A stretch of DNA of 64,000 nucleotides, taken from NCBI RefSeq assembly GCF_000745265.1, contig NZ_JQNN01000001.1:3162001-3226000 (forward strand). Reading direction: 5' to 3'. Both the position numbers and the translations under genes were made by a program. The notes under the pieces are model-generated. The model did not search any database, was not told the origin of the DNA, and saw nothing but the letters and a program-made list of their open reading frames with translations. The stretch comes from Massilia sp. 9096. GTDB taxonomy: Bacteria > Pseudomonadota > Gammaproteobacteria > Burkholderiales > Burkholderiaceae_D. Below, one piece after another: positions 29,569 to 37,655 of the stretch. The stretch's first letter is position 1. Every line of letters starts with the position of its first letter.

Positions 29569-30789
29569 ATGGACCTGAAGGGCAAGAAGATCGTCCTGGG
29601 CCTGTCGGGCGGCGTGGCCTGCTACAAGGCCGCCGAACTGTGCCGCGCCCTGGTCAAGGAAGGTGCGCAGGTGCAGGTCGTGATGACCGAGGCCGCCACC
29701 CATTTCATCGGGACGGTGACGATGCAGGCGCTGTCCGGGCGCACCGTCTACCTCGATCAATGGGACGGCCGCATCCCCAACAACATGGCGCACATCGACC
29801 TGACGCGCAACGCCGACGCGATCCTGGTCGCCCCGTGCTCGGCCGACTTCCTGTTCAAGCTGGCCCATGGCGCCACCGACGACCTGCTCTCGACGCTGTG
29901 CCTGGCGCGCCCGCACGGGGTGCCGCTGCTGGCCGCGCCGGCCATGAACGTCGAGATGTGGGAAAAGCCCCCCACTCAACGCAATGTGGCCCAGCTGAAG
30001 GAAGACGGCGTCCGCATCCTCGGCCCGGCCGCCGGCTCCCAGGCCTGCGGCGAGACCGGCATGGGCCGCATGCTCGAACCCGAGCAGCTGCTCGAGGAAG
30101 TGATCGCGGCGTTCCAGCCCAAGGTCCTGGCGGGCAAGCGCGTCCTGATCACGGCCGGGCCGACTTATGAAGCGATCGATCCGGTGCGCGGCATCACCAA
30201 CCTGTCCTCCGGCAAGATGGGCTACGCGATCGCGCGCGCGGCGCGCGAGGCCGGCGCCGAGGTCACGCTGGTGTCGGGGCCGACCGCCCTGGACGTCCCG
30301 CACGGCGTGCGCCGCGTCGACGTGCAAAGCGCCCGGCAGATGCTGGACGCGGTCATGGACCGGGTCGAGGGCCAGCACGTGTTCGTCGGCGTAGCCGCCG
30401 TGGCCGATTGGCGCGTCGACAACGTCAGTCCCCACAAGATCAAGAAGGACGCCGGCGGCCATGCGCCCGAACTGACGTTCGCGCAGAACCCGGACATCCT
30501 GGCCAGCGTCGCCGCCACCACGTCGATCAACGGCTGGCCGTATTGCGTCGGCTTTGCCGCCGAATCGGAAAACCTGATCGAATACGGCGCCGTCAAGCGC
30601 GAGAAGAAAGGCATTCCTTTGCTCGTGGGCAATATCGGCCCACAAACCTTCGGGCAGGATGAGAATGCGATCGTGCTGTTCGACGACAGCGGCCACACGG
30701 CGCTGCCGCAGGCCAGCAAGCTGTCGCTGGCGCGCCAGCTGGTGTCCGAGATCGCCAAGCGCCTGGAGAAGCGCTCGCTGCTGGCTTGA
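29569..30789 (+). CDS. coaBC: Bifunctional phosphopantothenoylcysteine decarboxylase / phosphopantothenate--cysteine ligase
   Basis: Two-step enzyme of coenzyme A synthesis, 406 aa. The N-terminal CoaC flavoprotein domain has GLSGGVACYKAAELCR, the APCSADFLFKLAHG segment, PAMNVEMW (the PxMNxxMW motif) and the ACGETGMGRM loop with its active-site Cys. The C-terminal CoaB ligase domain starts near residue 187 with LITAGPTYEAIDPVRGITN and SSGKMGYAIA, and includes the KIKK motif. It lies 24 bases after lspA and 45 before dut, consistent with one transcript. Confidence 0.97.
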   Translation: MDLKGKKIVLGLSGGVACYKAAELCRALVKEGAQVQVVMTEAATHFIGTVTMQALSGRTVYLDQWDGRIPNNMAHIDLTRNADAILVAPCSADFLFKLAHGATDDLLSTLCLARPHGVPLLAAPAMNVEMWEKPPTQRNVAQLKEDGVRILGPAAGSQACGETGMGRMLEPEQLLEEVIAAFQPKVLAGKRVLITAGPTYEAIDPVRGITNLSSGKMGYAIARAAREAGAEVTLVSGPTALDVPHGVRRVDVQSARQMLDAVMDRVEGQHVFVGVAAVADWRVDNVSPHKIKKDAGGHAPELTFAQNPDILASVAATTSINGWPYCVGFAAESENLIEYGAVKREKKGIPLLVGNIGPQTFGQDENAIVLFDDSGHTALPQASKLSLARQLVSEIAKRLEKRSLLA

Positions 30790-30834
30790 GTCCGCATCCG
30801 AACTACCGAATCCCCTGCATCACCTGAATCAAGA

Positions 30835-31284
30835 ATGAAAACCATCGACCTGAAAATCCTCGATGCGCGCATGCGCGACTTCCTGCCGGCCTACGCCACC
30901 TCGGGCAGCGCCGGCCTCGACCTGCGCGCCTGCATCGACGCCCCGCTCACGCTCGAACCCGGCCAGACCATACTGGTCCCGACCGGCCTGGCGATCCACA
31001 TCGCCGATCCGGGCTATGCGGCGATGATCCTGCCACGCTCCGGACTCGGCCATAAGAACGGCATCGTGCTCGGCAATCTGGTAGGCTTGATCGACTCCGA
31101 TTACCAGGGCCAGCTGATGGTCTCGACCTGGAACCGCGGCGCGTCGGCATTCACGCTGCAGCCGCTGGACCGCCTGGCGCAACTGGTGGTGGTGCCCGTG
31201 CTGCAGGTGGCGTTCAACGTCGTCGACGATTTCGATGCCAGCGAGCGCGGCGCCGGCGGCTTCGGCAGCACCGGCAAGCAGTAA
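30835..31284 (+). CDS. dut: Deoxyuridine 5'-triphosphate nucleotidohydrolase (dUTPase)
   Basis: Trimeric dUTPase, 149 aa, that hydrolyses dUTP to dUMP and keeps uracil out of DNA. All five motifs are present: [47 protein letters not shown] and the flexible C-terminal [10 protein letters not shown]. Dut commonly follows coaBC in proteobacteria, and its start lies 45 bases after the coaBC stop. Confidence 0.97.
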   Translation: MKTIDLKILDARMRDFLPAYATSGSAGLDLRACIDAPLTLEPGQTILVPTGLAIHIADPGYAAMILPRSGLGHKNGIVLGNLVGLIDSDYQGQLMVSTWNRGASAFTLQPLDRLAQLVVVPVLQVAFNVVDDFDASERGAGGFGSTGKQ

Positions 31285-31314
31285 ACAACACCGAACAAAA
31301 CCAACAACACAAAA

Positions 31315-31356
31315 GGGGCCTCGACAACCGTAGCTTGGTAGGTTTGCGAGGTCCCC
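31315..31356 (+). promoter_or_regulatory. Hairpin in the leader of the M48-like gene
   Basis: GGGGCCTCG (31315-31323) pairs with CGAGGTCCCC (31347-31356) with one bulge, closing a 23-base loop. It ends 16 bases before the next ATG and is not followed by a T-run, so it is more likely a leader structure than a terminator. Confidence 0.4.
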
Positions 31357-31372
31357 AACCTGCGAGGAGCAC

Positions 31373-32464
31373 ATGATTTTGATTCGCCGTCTTGCAAAGC
31401 ACGCATCGCCGATCCTCGGCGCCGGCTTCGCCCTGCTGCTGTCGGCCTGCGCGACCCAGTCGCCGGCGCCCGCGCCCGCCCTGCCCGGCATGCCGCCGCG
31501 CGCGGCCGAAGCACCGGCCCTGAGCCCGCAGGTGAGCGCCGAGGCCGAGACGCTGACCAAGATGGCGAACCTGCAGGACCGGCTGTACAAGGTCGCCGCG
31601 CCGCTGCTGATCCAGAATGCCGACCTGTGCCGGAACCAGACGCGCAACCTGCTCGGCTTCACGCTCAAGAACCGCTGGTCCTACCCGGGCGACTACAACG
31701 AGGCCGCGCACCGCGCCTTCGGCATGGACGATCGCCTGCAGGTGACCGGCGTGCTGGCCGGCAGCGGCGCCGCGCGCGCCGGCCTGCAGAACGGCGACGT
31801 GGTGATCGCCGCCGCCGGCAAGCCGGCGCCGACCGGCGAACGCGCGCTGAGCCAGATCGGCGGCATCTTCGGCCAGATCGTCGGCAAGAGCGCCAGCCTG
31901 CCGATGACGATCGAGCGCCGCGGCAACGAGCGCAACCTGACGATCCCCGTCACGCGCGCCTGCGCCTTCGCGATCGAACTGGGCAACGCCGACAACGTCA
32001 ACGCCTACGCCGACGGTTCGCGCGTGCTGGTCACGCGCGGCATGATCAATTTCACCCGCGACGACGACGAACTGGCCTACGTACTGGCCACGACGATGGC
32101 GCACAACATCCTCGGCCACGCGGCGGCGCAGCGCAACAACGCCACGCTCGGCAGCATCATCGACAACCTCAAGGGCATCGTGCCCGACACCTCGCTGCTG
32201 ATCGGCAGCGGCGGCGTCAAACCGATGCCCCCCGAGATGGACGCCGCGGCCGCGCGCCTGGGGCTGTACCTGGCCGCGCGCGGCGGCTACGACACGGGCG
32301 GCGCGGCGGCGTTCTGGAAGCGCCTGGCCGAGACCTATCCGCCGGGCGTGCTGAACGGCTATGGCGCCAACCACCCGGCGCTGGCGCCGCGCCTGGCCGC
32401 CATCGACAAGGCCCAGGCCGAGATCAAGGCCAAGCGCAGCGCCAAGCGGCCATTGACGCCTTGA
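31373..32464 (+). CDS. M48-like lipoprotein with embedded PDZ domain, catalytic motif degenerate
   Basis: Predicted lipoprotein of 363 aa: signal peptide with lipobox LSAC (Cys26). The body resembles M48-type peptidases with a PDZ-like insert (about residues 105-190: VTGVLAGSGAARAGLQNGDV). The M48-like motor part has NVNAYADGSRVLVTRGMINF and then ELAYVLATTMAHNILGH. Family members have HExxH at this place (GHELAH). Here the first His and the Glu are Thr240 and Thr241, leaving only His244, so metalloprotease activity is doubtful. The C-terminus (GGYDTGGAAAFWKRLAE, NHPALAPRL) is normal. It may be a pseudoenzyme, chaperone or adaptor at the envelope. A terminator follows. Confidence 0.75.
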   Translation: MILIRRLAKHASPILGAGFALLLSACATQSPAPAPALPGMPPRAAEAPALSPQVSAEAETLTKMANLQDRLYKVAAPLLIQNADLCRNQTRNLLGFTLKNRWSYPGDYNEAAHRAFGMDDRLQVTGVLAGSGAARAGLQNGDVVIAAAGKPAPTGERALSQIGGIFGQIVGKSASLPMTIERRGNERNLTIPVTRACAFAIELGNADNVNAYADGSRVLVTRGMINFTRDDDELAYVLATTMAHNILGHAAAQRNNATLGSIIDNLKGIVPDTSLLIGSGGVKPMPPEMDAAAARLGLYLAARGGYDTGGAAAFWKRLAETYPPGVLNGYGANHPALAPRLAAIDKAQAEIKAKRSAKRPLTP

Positions 32465-32512
32465 ATCCAGCACGCTGAACCCGGCGCCCTGAACCTGGGC
32501 GCCGCCAGATAC

Positions 32513-32546
32513 GAACCGGGCCGCACTCGCGGCCCGGTTCTTTTGT
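32513..32546 (+). terminator. Rho-independent terminator after the M48-like gene
   Basis: A perfect 12-bp stem, GAACCGGGCCGC (32513-32524) pairing with GCGGCCCGGTTC (32529-32540), with an ACTC loop, is followed by TTTTGT. Confidence 0.87.
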
Positions 32547-32632
32547 ATCATTGCAGATTCGCCATTACGCATCCCGATTCGACCGCAATACCCGGGATGC
32601 AGGCCCGCGCCGGGTCATCCACCATCGCCGAC

Positions 32633-33532
32633 ATGAACACCGCCAATCTGCTTCGCCTGGTCTCGCTCGCCGCCATCTGGGGCGGCTCCTTCCTCTTCAT
32701 GCGCATCAGCGCGCCCACGCTCGGGCCGGCGGTGCTGATCGAGTTCCGCGTATTGCTGGCGGCCCTGTTCCTGGCCGCCGTCGGGCTGGTCTTGCGCAAG
32801 AAACTGCAGCTGCGCGAGCACTGGAAGCATTACTTCATCCTGGGCTTTTTCAATTCGGCGCTGCCGTTCCTGCTGTTCGCCTACGGTGCGCAGGTGCTGT
32901 CGGCCTCGCTGGAATCGGTGTTGAACGCGACCGCGCCGATGTGGGGCGCGCTGGTCGGCGCGGTCTGGAAACGCCAGGCGATCAGCGCGCGCACCGCGCT
33001 CGGCCTGGTGCTCGGCACGGTCGGCGTGGCGCTGCTGGTCGGGTTCGACCATGTCTCCGCGCGCGCCGGCGCCGGCCTCGCGACCGTGGCCGCGCTGGCC
33101 GCCGCACTGTGCTACGGCATCGCCAGCGTGTACGCGCGCTCGGCCAGGAGCGTCGAGCCGTTCGCCAACGCGCACGGCACGATGTGGAGCTCGGCCATCA
33201 TGGTGCTGCCGGTGCTGCCGTTCTTTCCGTCCAGCGGCGCGCCGACGCCAGGCATCGCCGGCGCCGTGCTGGCGCTGGGCATCCTGTGCAGCGGCATCGC
33301 CTACCTGGTCTACTTCCGCCTGATCGCCGAAGTCGGCAGCGCCTCGGCCCTGACCGTGACCTTCCTGAACCCGATCTTCGGCATCCTGTGGGGCGTGCTG
33401 TTCCTGGGCGAAACGGTTGGCTGGTACACGCTGGTCGGCGCGCCGATCGTGCTGCTCGGCACCGCACTGGTGACCGGCTTCACCCCGCGCATCAAGCGTT
33501 CCGCGGGCGCCGTTGCGGCGTCGGGCAAGTGA
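32633..33532 (+). CDS. EamA/DMT family transporter
   Basis: Inner-membrane transporter of the drug/metabolite superfamily, 299 aa with about ten helices in two EamA repeats (LLRLVSLAAIWGGSFLFMR and, in the second half, AALCYGIASVYARSAR). Substrates in this family range from amino acids to drugs and cannot be assigned. The ATG at 32633 starts right before the first helix; an earlier ATG at 32543 overlaps the tail of the terminator and would add 30 unrelated residues. The stop TGA overlaps the GTG start of the glycosylase gene (GTGA), indicating translational coupling. Confidence 0.9.
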   Translation: MNTANLLRLVSLAAIWGGSFLFMRISAPTLGPAVLIEFRVLLAALFLAAVGLVLRKKLQLREHWKHYFILGFFNSALPFLLFAYGAQVLSASLESVLNATAPMWGALVGAVWKRQAISARTALGLVLGTVGVALLVGFDHVSARAGAGLATVAALAAALCYGIASVYARSARSVEPFANAHGTMWSSAIMVLPVLPFFPSSGAPTPGIAGAVLALGILCSGIAYLVYFRLIAEVGSASALTVTFLNPIFGILWGVLFLGETVGWYTLVGAPIVLLGTALVTGFTPRIKRSAGAVAASGK

Positions 33533-34470
33533 CGGCCGAAGCCTTGAGGATCGCGTTGCCGCCCGGCTACCGGGTGCAGGATGCGCTCGCCTTTCACGGC
33601 CGCGACGCGCAGGCGCTGGGCGAGCGGGTCGAGGGCACGCGCATCCGCAAGGGCGTGCTGCTGGACGGCGTGGCGCTCGTGCTCGACGTGCGCATCGATG
33701 CGGATGCGGGCGTGGCCGAGTGCCTGGTCGACATTGGCGACACTGGGGACAGCGGCGGCGCGGGCGCACCTGCCGGCGCACGCGTGTCCGCGCGTGCGCG
33801 CGAGGCCATCGCCGGCATGCTCGGCCTGCGCATCGACCCGGCCGCGTTCGCGCGGTTCATCGCCGACGATACGCTGTTCGCGCCGCTGGTTGCACGCCGG
33901 CCCGGCTTGCGCGTGATCCAGGCCGCCACCGTGTTCGAAGCCTTGACCTGGGCCATCATCGGCCAGCAGATCAACCTGCCGTTCGCGATCTCGCTGCGCC
34001 GCAGTTTCATCGAGCAGGCCGGGCGCGCGCATCCGAGCGGTTTGTGGTGCTATCCGGAAGCGGTCGACGTGGCCCGCCTCGACATCGAGCAGCTGACCAG
34101 CCGAAAGTTTTCGCGTGCAAAAGCCGAGACGCTGCTGCGCCTGGCGCGTCTTGTGGCGGACGGCGCGCTCGACCTGGCGCCGGATCTGGCGCACGCGGCG
34201 TCCGGCGACCCGGACGCCGTCAGCGCTCGGCTGCTGGCCGTCAAGGGCATCGGCCCCTGGACCGTGAATTACGCCTTGCTGCGCGGCTACGGCTACCCCG
34301 ACTGCTCGCTGCACGGCGACGTGGCCGTGCGCAGCGCCATCGGCCGCCTGCTCGGCAGCCAGACCCGTCCGTCGATCGCCGAGGCCGAGGCATTCCTGCA
34401 GGCCTATCGTCCACACCGGACCATGGCGGCGGCTTACCTGTGGGCCAGCCTGGATACGAGCGCCGCTTGA
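33529..34470 (+). CDS. alkA: AlkA-type DNA-3-methyladenine glycosylase II
   Basis: Base-excision repair glycosylase of the HhH-GPD family, 313 aa, removing alkylated purines. An AlkA N-terminal-like domain occupies about residues 1-110. The glycosylase fold follows, with VFEALTWAIIGQQIN, the helix-hairpin-helix LLAVKGIGPWTVNYALLRG and the catalytic Asp in SLHGDVAV. The start is GTG at 33529, overlapping the transporter stop; no ATG fits. Residues 66-85 are a Gly/Ala-rich insert (TGDSGGAGAPAGA). Coupling of an alkylation-repair enzyme to an exporter is unusual, but the functional link is unproven. Confidence 0.9.
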   Translation: MTAEALRIALPPGYRVQDALAFHGRDAQALGERVEGTRIRKGVLLDGVALVLDVRIDADAGVAECLVDIGDTGDSGGAGAPAGARVSARAREAIAGMLGLRIDPAAFARFIADDTLFAPLVARRPGLRVIQAATVFEALTWAIIGQQINLPFAISLRRSFIEQAGRAHPSGLWCYPEAVDVARLDIEQLTSRKFSRAKAETLLRLARLVADGALDLAPDLAHAASGDPDAVSARLLAVKGIGPWTVNYALLRGYGYPDCSLHGDVAVRSAIGRLLGSQTRPSIAEAEAFLQAYRPHRTMAAAYLWASLDTSAA

Positions 34471-34617
34471 GCCAGCGCCTGCCTGGCACTGCTCGAAGCC
34501 TCGCCCCCCGTCGCCCGAGACGCGGATTGTCGTCAGCTTCAAGCGCGTCAAGACCGTCCGCGAGACCGATGACCGCGGCCTGTTTCAAATCGGTGTCCTC
34601 GATGTGTTCTGGGCGCT

Positions 34618-35031
34618 TCAGTTGAGCAGTGGGATGCCTTCGAATTGCTGCGCGCCCTCTCCAGAGAAGCGGATCAGCTCGGACAAGGGCGCCATCGCCA
34701 GGTTGTCGCGCCCGTAACGGCCGCCCAGCGCGCTGGGAATCCTGAGACAGTACTTGCGTCCGGCGCTCAAGGGGCCGAGGATGGATTCGGCCAGGTGCAC
34801 TTCGTCGGGCATGTACCAGTCGTTCAGGAATTCCTGGTTGTACGACAGGGCGTCGAGGGCGGCGCGGTCCTCGGCCACCGGTTCGCAGCACAGGTCCTGC
34901 GGCGAAATGCGCCAGTAGGCGCCGTCCTCGTCGCGGATGATCAGCTTGCCGAAGGCGTTTTCCCCCATCACCGCCACCGCATTCAGGCCGCACCAGCCCC
35001 AGGCTTCGTTGATGTCTTCCACAGTAATCAT
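34618..35031 (-). CDS. DUF1851 (Tdi1-type immunity domain) protein
   Basis: Small cytoplasmic protein of 137 aa matching, by recall of its pattern, the DUF1851 family related to type VI secretion immunity protein Tdi1: NAFGKLIIRDEDGAYWRISP, DEVHLAESILGPLSAG, YCLRIPSALGGRYGRDNLA and SELIRFSGEGAQQ. No effector, VgrG, PAAR or other secretion gene is nearby, so it may be an orphan immunity gene or a protein with another job. It converges on alkA across 147 bases in which nothing else is seen. A tandem 11-bp repeat CACATAGAGAA (35058-35079) lies upstream. Confidence 0.65.
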   Translation of the reverse strand: MITVEDINEAWGWCGLNAVAVMGENAFGKLIIRDEDGAYWRISPQDLCCEPVAEDRAALDALSYNQEFLNDWYMPDEVHLAESILGPLSAGRKYCLRIPSALGGRYGRDNLAMAPLSELIRFSGEGAQQFEGIPLLN

Positions 35032-35195
35032 CGTTCAGCTCCGCAATCCATACAGACCACATAGAGAACACATAGAGAACATTGAAGTGTCGACGTTGTA
35101 GCCGACAATGATTCGACCGGGCTGGTCGGCGCAGGTTGCGTGGAAAAGTACGAAGCTTGCGACAGGTCGAGCGCGCCGGGAGGGGCGGCCAGAAA

Positions 35196-35232
35196 CGAAA
35201 AAGCCGCTGATCCAGAACAGGATCAACGGCTT
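35196..35232 (-). terminator. Terminator of the initiator tRNA gene
   Basis: On the minus strand a 13-base stem with one mismatch (35220-35232 against 35201-35213) and a 6-base loop is followed by a T-run (A-run at 35198-35202 on the plus strand). It starts 8 bases after the tRNA 3' end. Confidence 0.8.
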
Positions 35233-35239
35233 CGGAATT

Positions 35240-35316
35240 TGGTTGCGGGGACAGGATTTGAACCTGTGACCTTCGGGTTATGAGCCCGACGAGCTGCCAG
35301 ACTGCTCCACCCCGCG
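35240..35316 (-). tRNA. Initiator tRNA-fMet (CAT)
   Basis: A 77-nt cloverleaf on the minus strand with encoded CCA. The anticodon is CAT in CTCATAA. Two hallmarks identify the initiator: C1 faces A72 (5' CGCGGGG, 3' CCCCGCAACCA), giving an unpaired first position, and the anticodon stem carries three consecutive G-C pairs (GGG/CCC). It has its own promoter and terminator, so it is a monocistronic unit. Confidence 0.97.
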
Positions 35317-35329
35317 TCTGATGCTTCGC

Positions 35330-35358
35330 ATTATACAGAGCTTGCCCGGTTTAGGCAA
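35330..35358 (-). promoter_or_regulatory. Promoter of the initiator tRNA
   Basis: Read on the minus strand, TTGCCT (35353-35358), a 17-base spacer and a perfect TATAAT (35330-35335) place transcription start a few bases before the tRNA 5' end at 35316. Confidence 0.8.
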
Positions 35359-35443
35359 ACCCGCTTCCGGCCGCCCCCTGGACGGCGGCACAGCCGGGGC
35401 AAACCGGTGTAAAGTAAGGGCAAGTTCACCACCCTTTTTTTCC

Positions 35444-36040
35444 ATGAAATTCTGCTCCGAGTGCGCGTTTCCGGTCACGGTCGCCATCCCCGAAGGCGAC
35501 AACCGTCCGCGTTACGTGTGCACCAATTGCGGCACCATCCACTACCAGAATCCGAAGATGGTGATCGGCTCCATCCCCGTATGGGAACAGGATGGCGAAT
35601 TGAAAGTGCTGCTGTGCAAGCGCGCGATCGAGCCGCGCTACGGCTACTGGACGCTGCCGGCCGGCTTCATGGAAAACGAGGAAACCACCGGCGAGGCCGC
35701 GCTGCGCGAGACCGAGGAAGAAGCCGGCGCCCAGGTCGAACTCGGCAAGCTGTTCACGCTGCTCAACGTGGCCCACGTGCACCAGGTCCACCTGTTCTAC
35801 CTGGCCACGCTGCGCGACCTTGATTTCGCTCCCGGCATCGAGAGCCTCGACGTGCAGCTGTTCGCCGAGCACGAGATCCCCTGGGACGAGCTGGCCTTCC
35901 CGACCATCGTGACGACGCTCGAACTGTTCTTCGCCGACCGCGCGCGCATGCGCGAAGGCGAAGGCGGCCATGGCTTCCACACGCGCGACATCACGCGCCG
36001 CATGCGCGCCGACGACCCCGCCCCCGAACAACCGGACTGA
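35444..36040 (+). CDS. Nudix hydrolase with N-terminal zinc ribbon
   Basis: Predicted nucleoside-diphosphate-linked pyrophosphatase of 198 aa. An N-terminal zinc ribbon (CSEC at 4-7, CTNC at about 27-30) precedes the Nudix fold. The Nudix box reads [22 protein letters not shown] and matches Gx5Ex7REUxEExGU. The zinc ribbon plus Nudix layout occurs in NADH pyrophosphatase-like proteins, but the exact substrate is unknown. The ATG at 35444 begins MKFCSECAF and follows a T-rich stretch. The gene is 25 bases upstream of aat. Confidence 0.9.
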   Translation: MKFCSECAFPVTVAIPEGDNRPRYVCTNCGTIHYQNPKMVIGSIPVWEQDGELKVLLCKRAIEPRYGYWTLPAGFMENEETTGEAALRETEEEAGAQVELGKLFTLLNVAHVHQVHLFYLATLRDLDFAPGIESLDVQLFAEHEIPWDELAFPTIVTTLELFFADRARMREGEGGHGFHTRDITRRMRADDPAPEQPD

Positions 36041-36065
36041 CCCTGCCCTTTCCACCGGACCGACC

Positions 36066-36788
36066 ATGATCCCCTGGCTCGAGGCGAATACGCCCTTCCC
36101 CGACGTGTCCACCGCGCTGACCACCGATGCGCCCGGGCTGCTGGCGGCCGGCGCCGACCTGTCGCCGCAGCGCCTGCTGCAGGCTTACCGCAGAGGGATC
36201 TTTCCCTGGTTTTCCGAAGGCCAGCCGATCCTGTGGTGGAGCACCGACCCGCGCATGGTGCTCTACACCGACCGCCTCAAGGTCAGCGACAGCCTGAAAA
36301 AAACCCTGCGCAAGGTCGAACGCTCGCGCATCGAGGGCGGCCGTTGGGACGTGCGCTTCGACTCGTCGTTCGAAGCGGTGATGCGCGCCTGCGCCGCGCC
36401 GCGCAAGGACGGCCCCGGTACCTGGATCTCCGAAGACATCATCGCCGGCTACACCGGACTGCAGCGCATGGGCCATGCGCACTCGTCGGAAGTGTGGCTG
36501 GACGGCGAACTGGTCGGCGGCGCGTATGGCGTGTGCATCGGCCGCATGTTCTATGGCGAGTCGATGTTCGCGCGCGTCTCGGACGCGTCCAAGGTGGCGC
36601 TGGCCTACCTGGTCAGCTTTTTGCGCTCGCACGGCGTCAAGCTGCTCGATTGCCAGCAGGAGACCGGGCACCTGGCCTCGCTCGGCGCGTTTCCGGTCTC
36701 GCGCCGCGACTTTCTCGAGCATTTGCGCAAAGCCATCGATGAACCGCCGATCGCATGCTGGGAAGTTGCGCCTCCGTTGATCACCTAA
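36066..36788 (+). CDS. aat: Leucyl/phenylalanyl-tRNA--protein transferase
   Basis: Adds Leu or Phe from aminoacyl-tRNA to N-terminal Lys/Arg of proteins, marking them for ClpAP through the N-degron pathway. The protein is 240 aa, the usual size. Typical segments: [20 protein letters not shown], then [29 protein letters not shown] sequence, and the [15 protein letters not shown] stretch. The start at 36066 (MIPWLEAN) agrees with relatives. The neighbouring bpt gene encodes the companion transferase, so both arms of the bacterial N-end rule sit together. Confidence 0.97.
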   Translation: MIPWLEANTPFPDVSTALTTDAPGLLAAGADLSPQRLLQAYRRGIFPWFSEGQPILWWSTDPRMVLYTDRLKVSDSLKKTLRKVERSRIEGGRWDVRFDSSFEAVMRACAAPRKDGPGTWISEDIIAGYTGLQRMGHAHSSEVWLDGELVGGAYGVCIGRMFYGESMFARVSDASKVALAYLVSFLRSHGVKLLDCQQETGHLASLGAFPVSRRDFLEHLRKAIDEPPIACWEVAPPLIT

Positions 36789-36849
36789 CGGTGCGCGCCC
36801 GCGTCTTTGGCTACAATGCTCTCAAACCTGTCGTCTCGAGAGCCTTTGC

Positions 36850-37578
36850 ATGACGCACCTTAACGATCTGCCTTTTTCGACGCTGCAGTTCTACACCACG
36901 GCGCCCTACCCGTGCAGCTACCTCGATACGCGCCAGGCGCGTTCGCAGGTCGCCACCCCGTCCCACCTGATCAACGCGGACGTCTATTCCGAGCTGGTGC
37001 GCAACGGCTTTCGCCGCAGCGGCATCTTTACCTACCGCCCCTACTGCGACGGCTGCCGCGCCTGCATTCCGGTGCGCGTGGCGGTCGAGTCCTTCACGCC
37101 CAACCGCAGCCAGAAACGCGCCTGGAAACGCCACGGCAACCTGATCTCGACGGTGGCCAACCTGTCGTTCTCGGACGAGCATTACGCGCTCTATCTGCGC
37201 TACCAGACCACGCGCCACGTCGGCGGCGGCATGGACCAGGACAGCCGCGACCAGTACGCGCAATTCCTGTTGCAAAGCCGGGTCAACACGCGCCTGGTCG
37301 AGTTCCGCGAGCCGGACGGCACGCTGCGCATGGTCTCGATCATCGACGTGCTGTCGGACGGCCTGTCCTCGGTCTACACCTTCTTCGATCCGGACCTCGA
37401 AGGCGCCTCGTTCGGCACCTACAACGTCCTGTGGCAGATCGAACAGGCGCGCGAACTGAACCTGCCTTACGTCTACCTCGGCTACTGGATCGAGCAGAGC
37501 CCGAAGATGGCGTACAAGATCAATTTCCGCCCGCTGGAAGCGCGCATCGACGGCGTCTGGGGCGTGCTGGAGCGCTGA
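36850..37578 (+). CDS. bpt: Aspartate/glutamate leucyltransferase Bpt
   Basis: Transfers Leu to proteins with N-terminal Asp or Glu, feeding the ClpS/ClpAP pathway. The protein is 242 aa, related to eukaryotic ATE1. The N-terminal Cys-rich motif [13 protein letters not shown] (about residues 58-70), [14 protein letters not shown], and the C-terminal [20 protein letters not shown] are diagnostic. It lies 61 bases after aat and shares its direction, so co-expression is likely. Confidence 0.96.
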   Translation: MTHLNDLPFSTLQFYTTAPYPCSYLDTRQARSQVATPSHLINADVYSELVRNGFRRSGIFTYRPYCDGCRACIPVRVAVESFTPNRSQKRAWKRHGNLISTVANLSFSDEHYALYLRYQTTRHVGGGMDQDSRDQYAQFLLQSRVNTRLVEFREPDGTLRMVSIIDVLSDGLSSVYTFFDPDLEGASFGTYNVLWQIEQARELNLPYVYLGYWIEQSPKMAYKINFRPLEARIDGVWGVLER

Positions 37579-37655
37579 ATGCATTTGGCTGAACGGGGAG
37601 GTGCGACATCGTAACTGCGCAGGGTAAAATGTCGCCAAACCCTACACAGCTCAAC

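Noticed and set aside
32551..33528. Long frame joined to the AlkA glycosylase
   Set aside because: It is a shifted reading of the EamA transporter gene. The glycosylase proper starts at GTG 33529.
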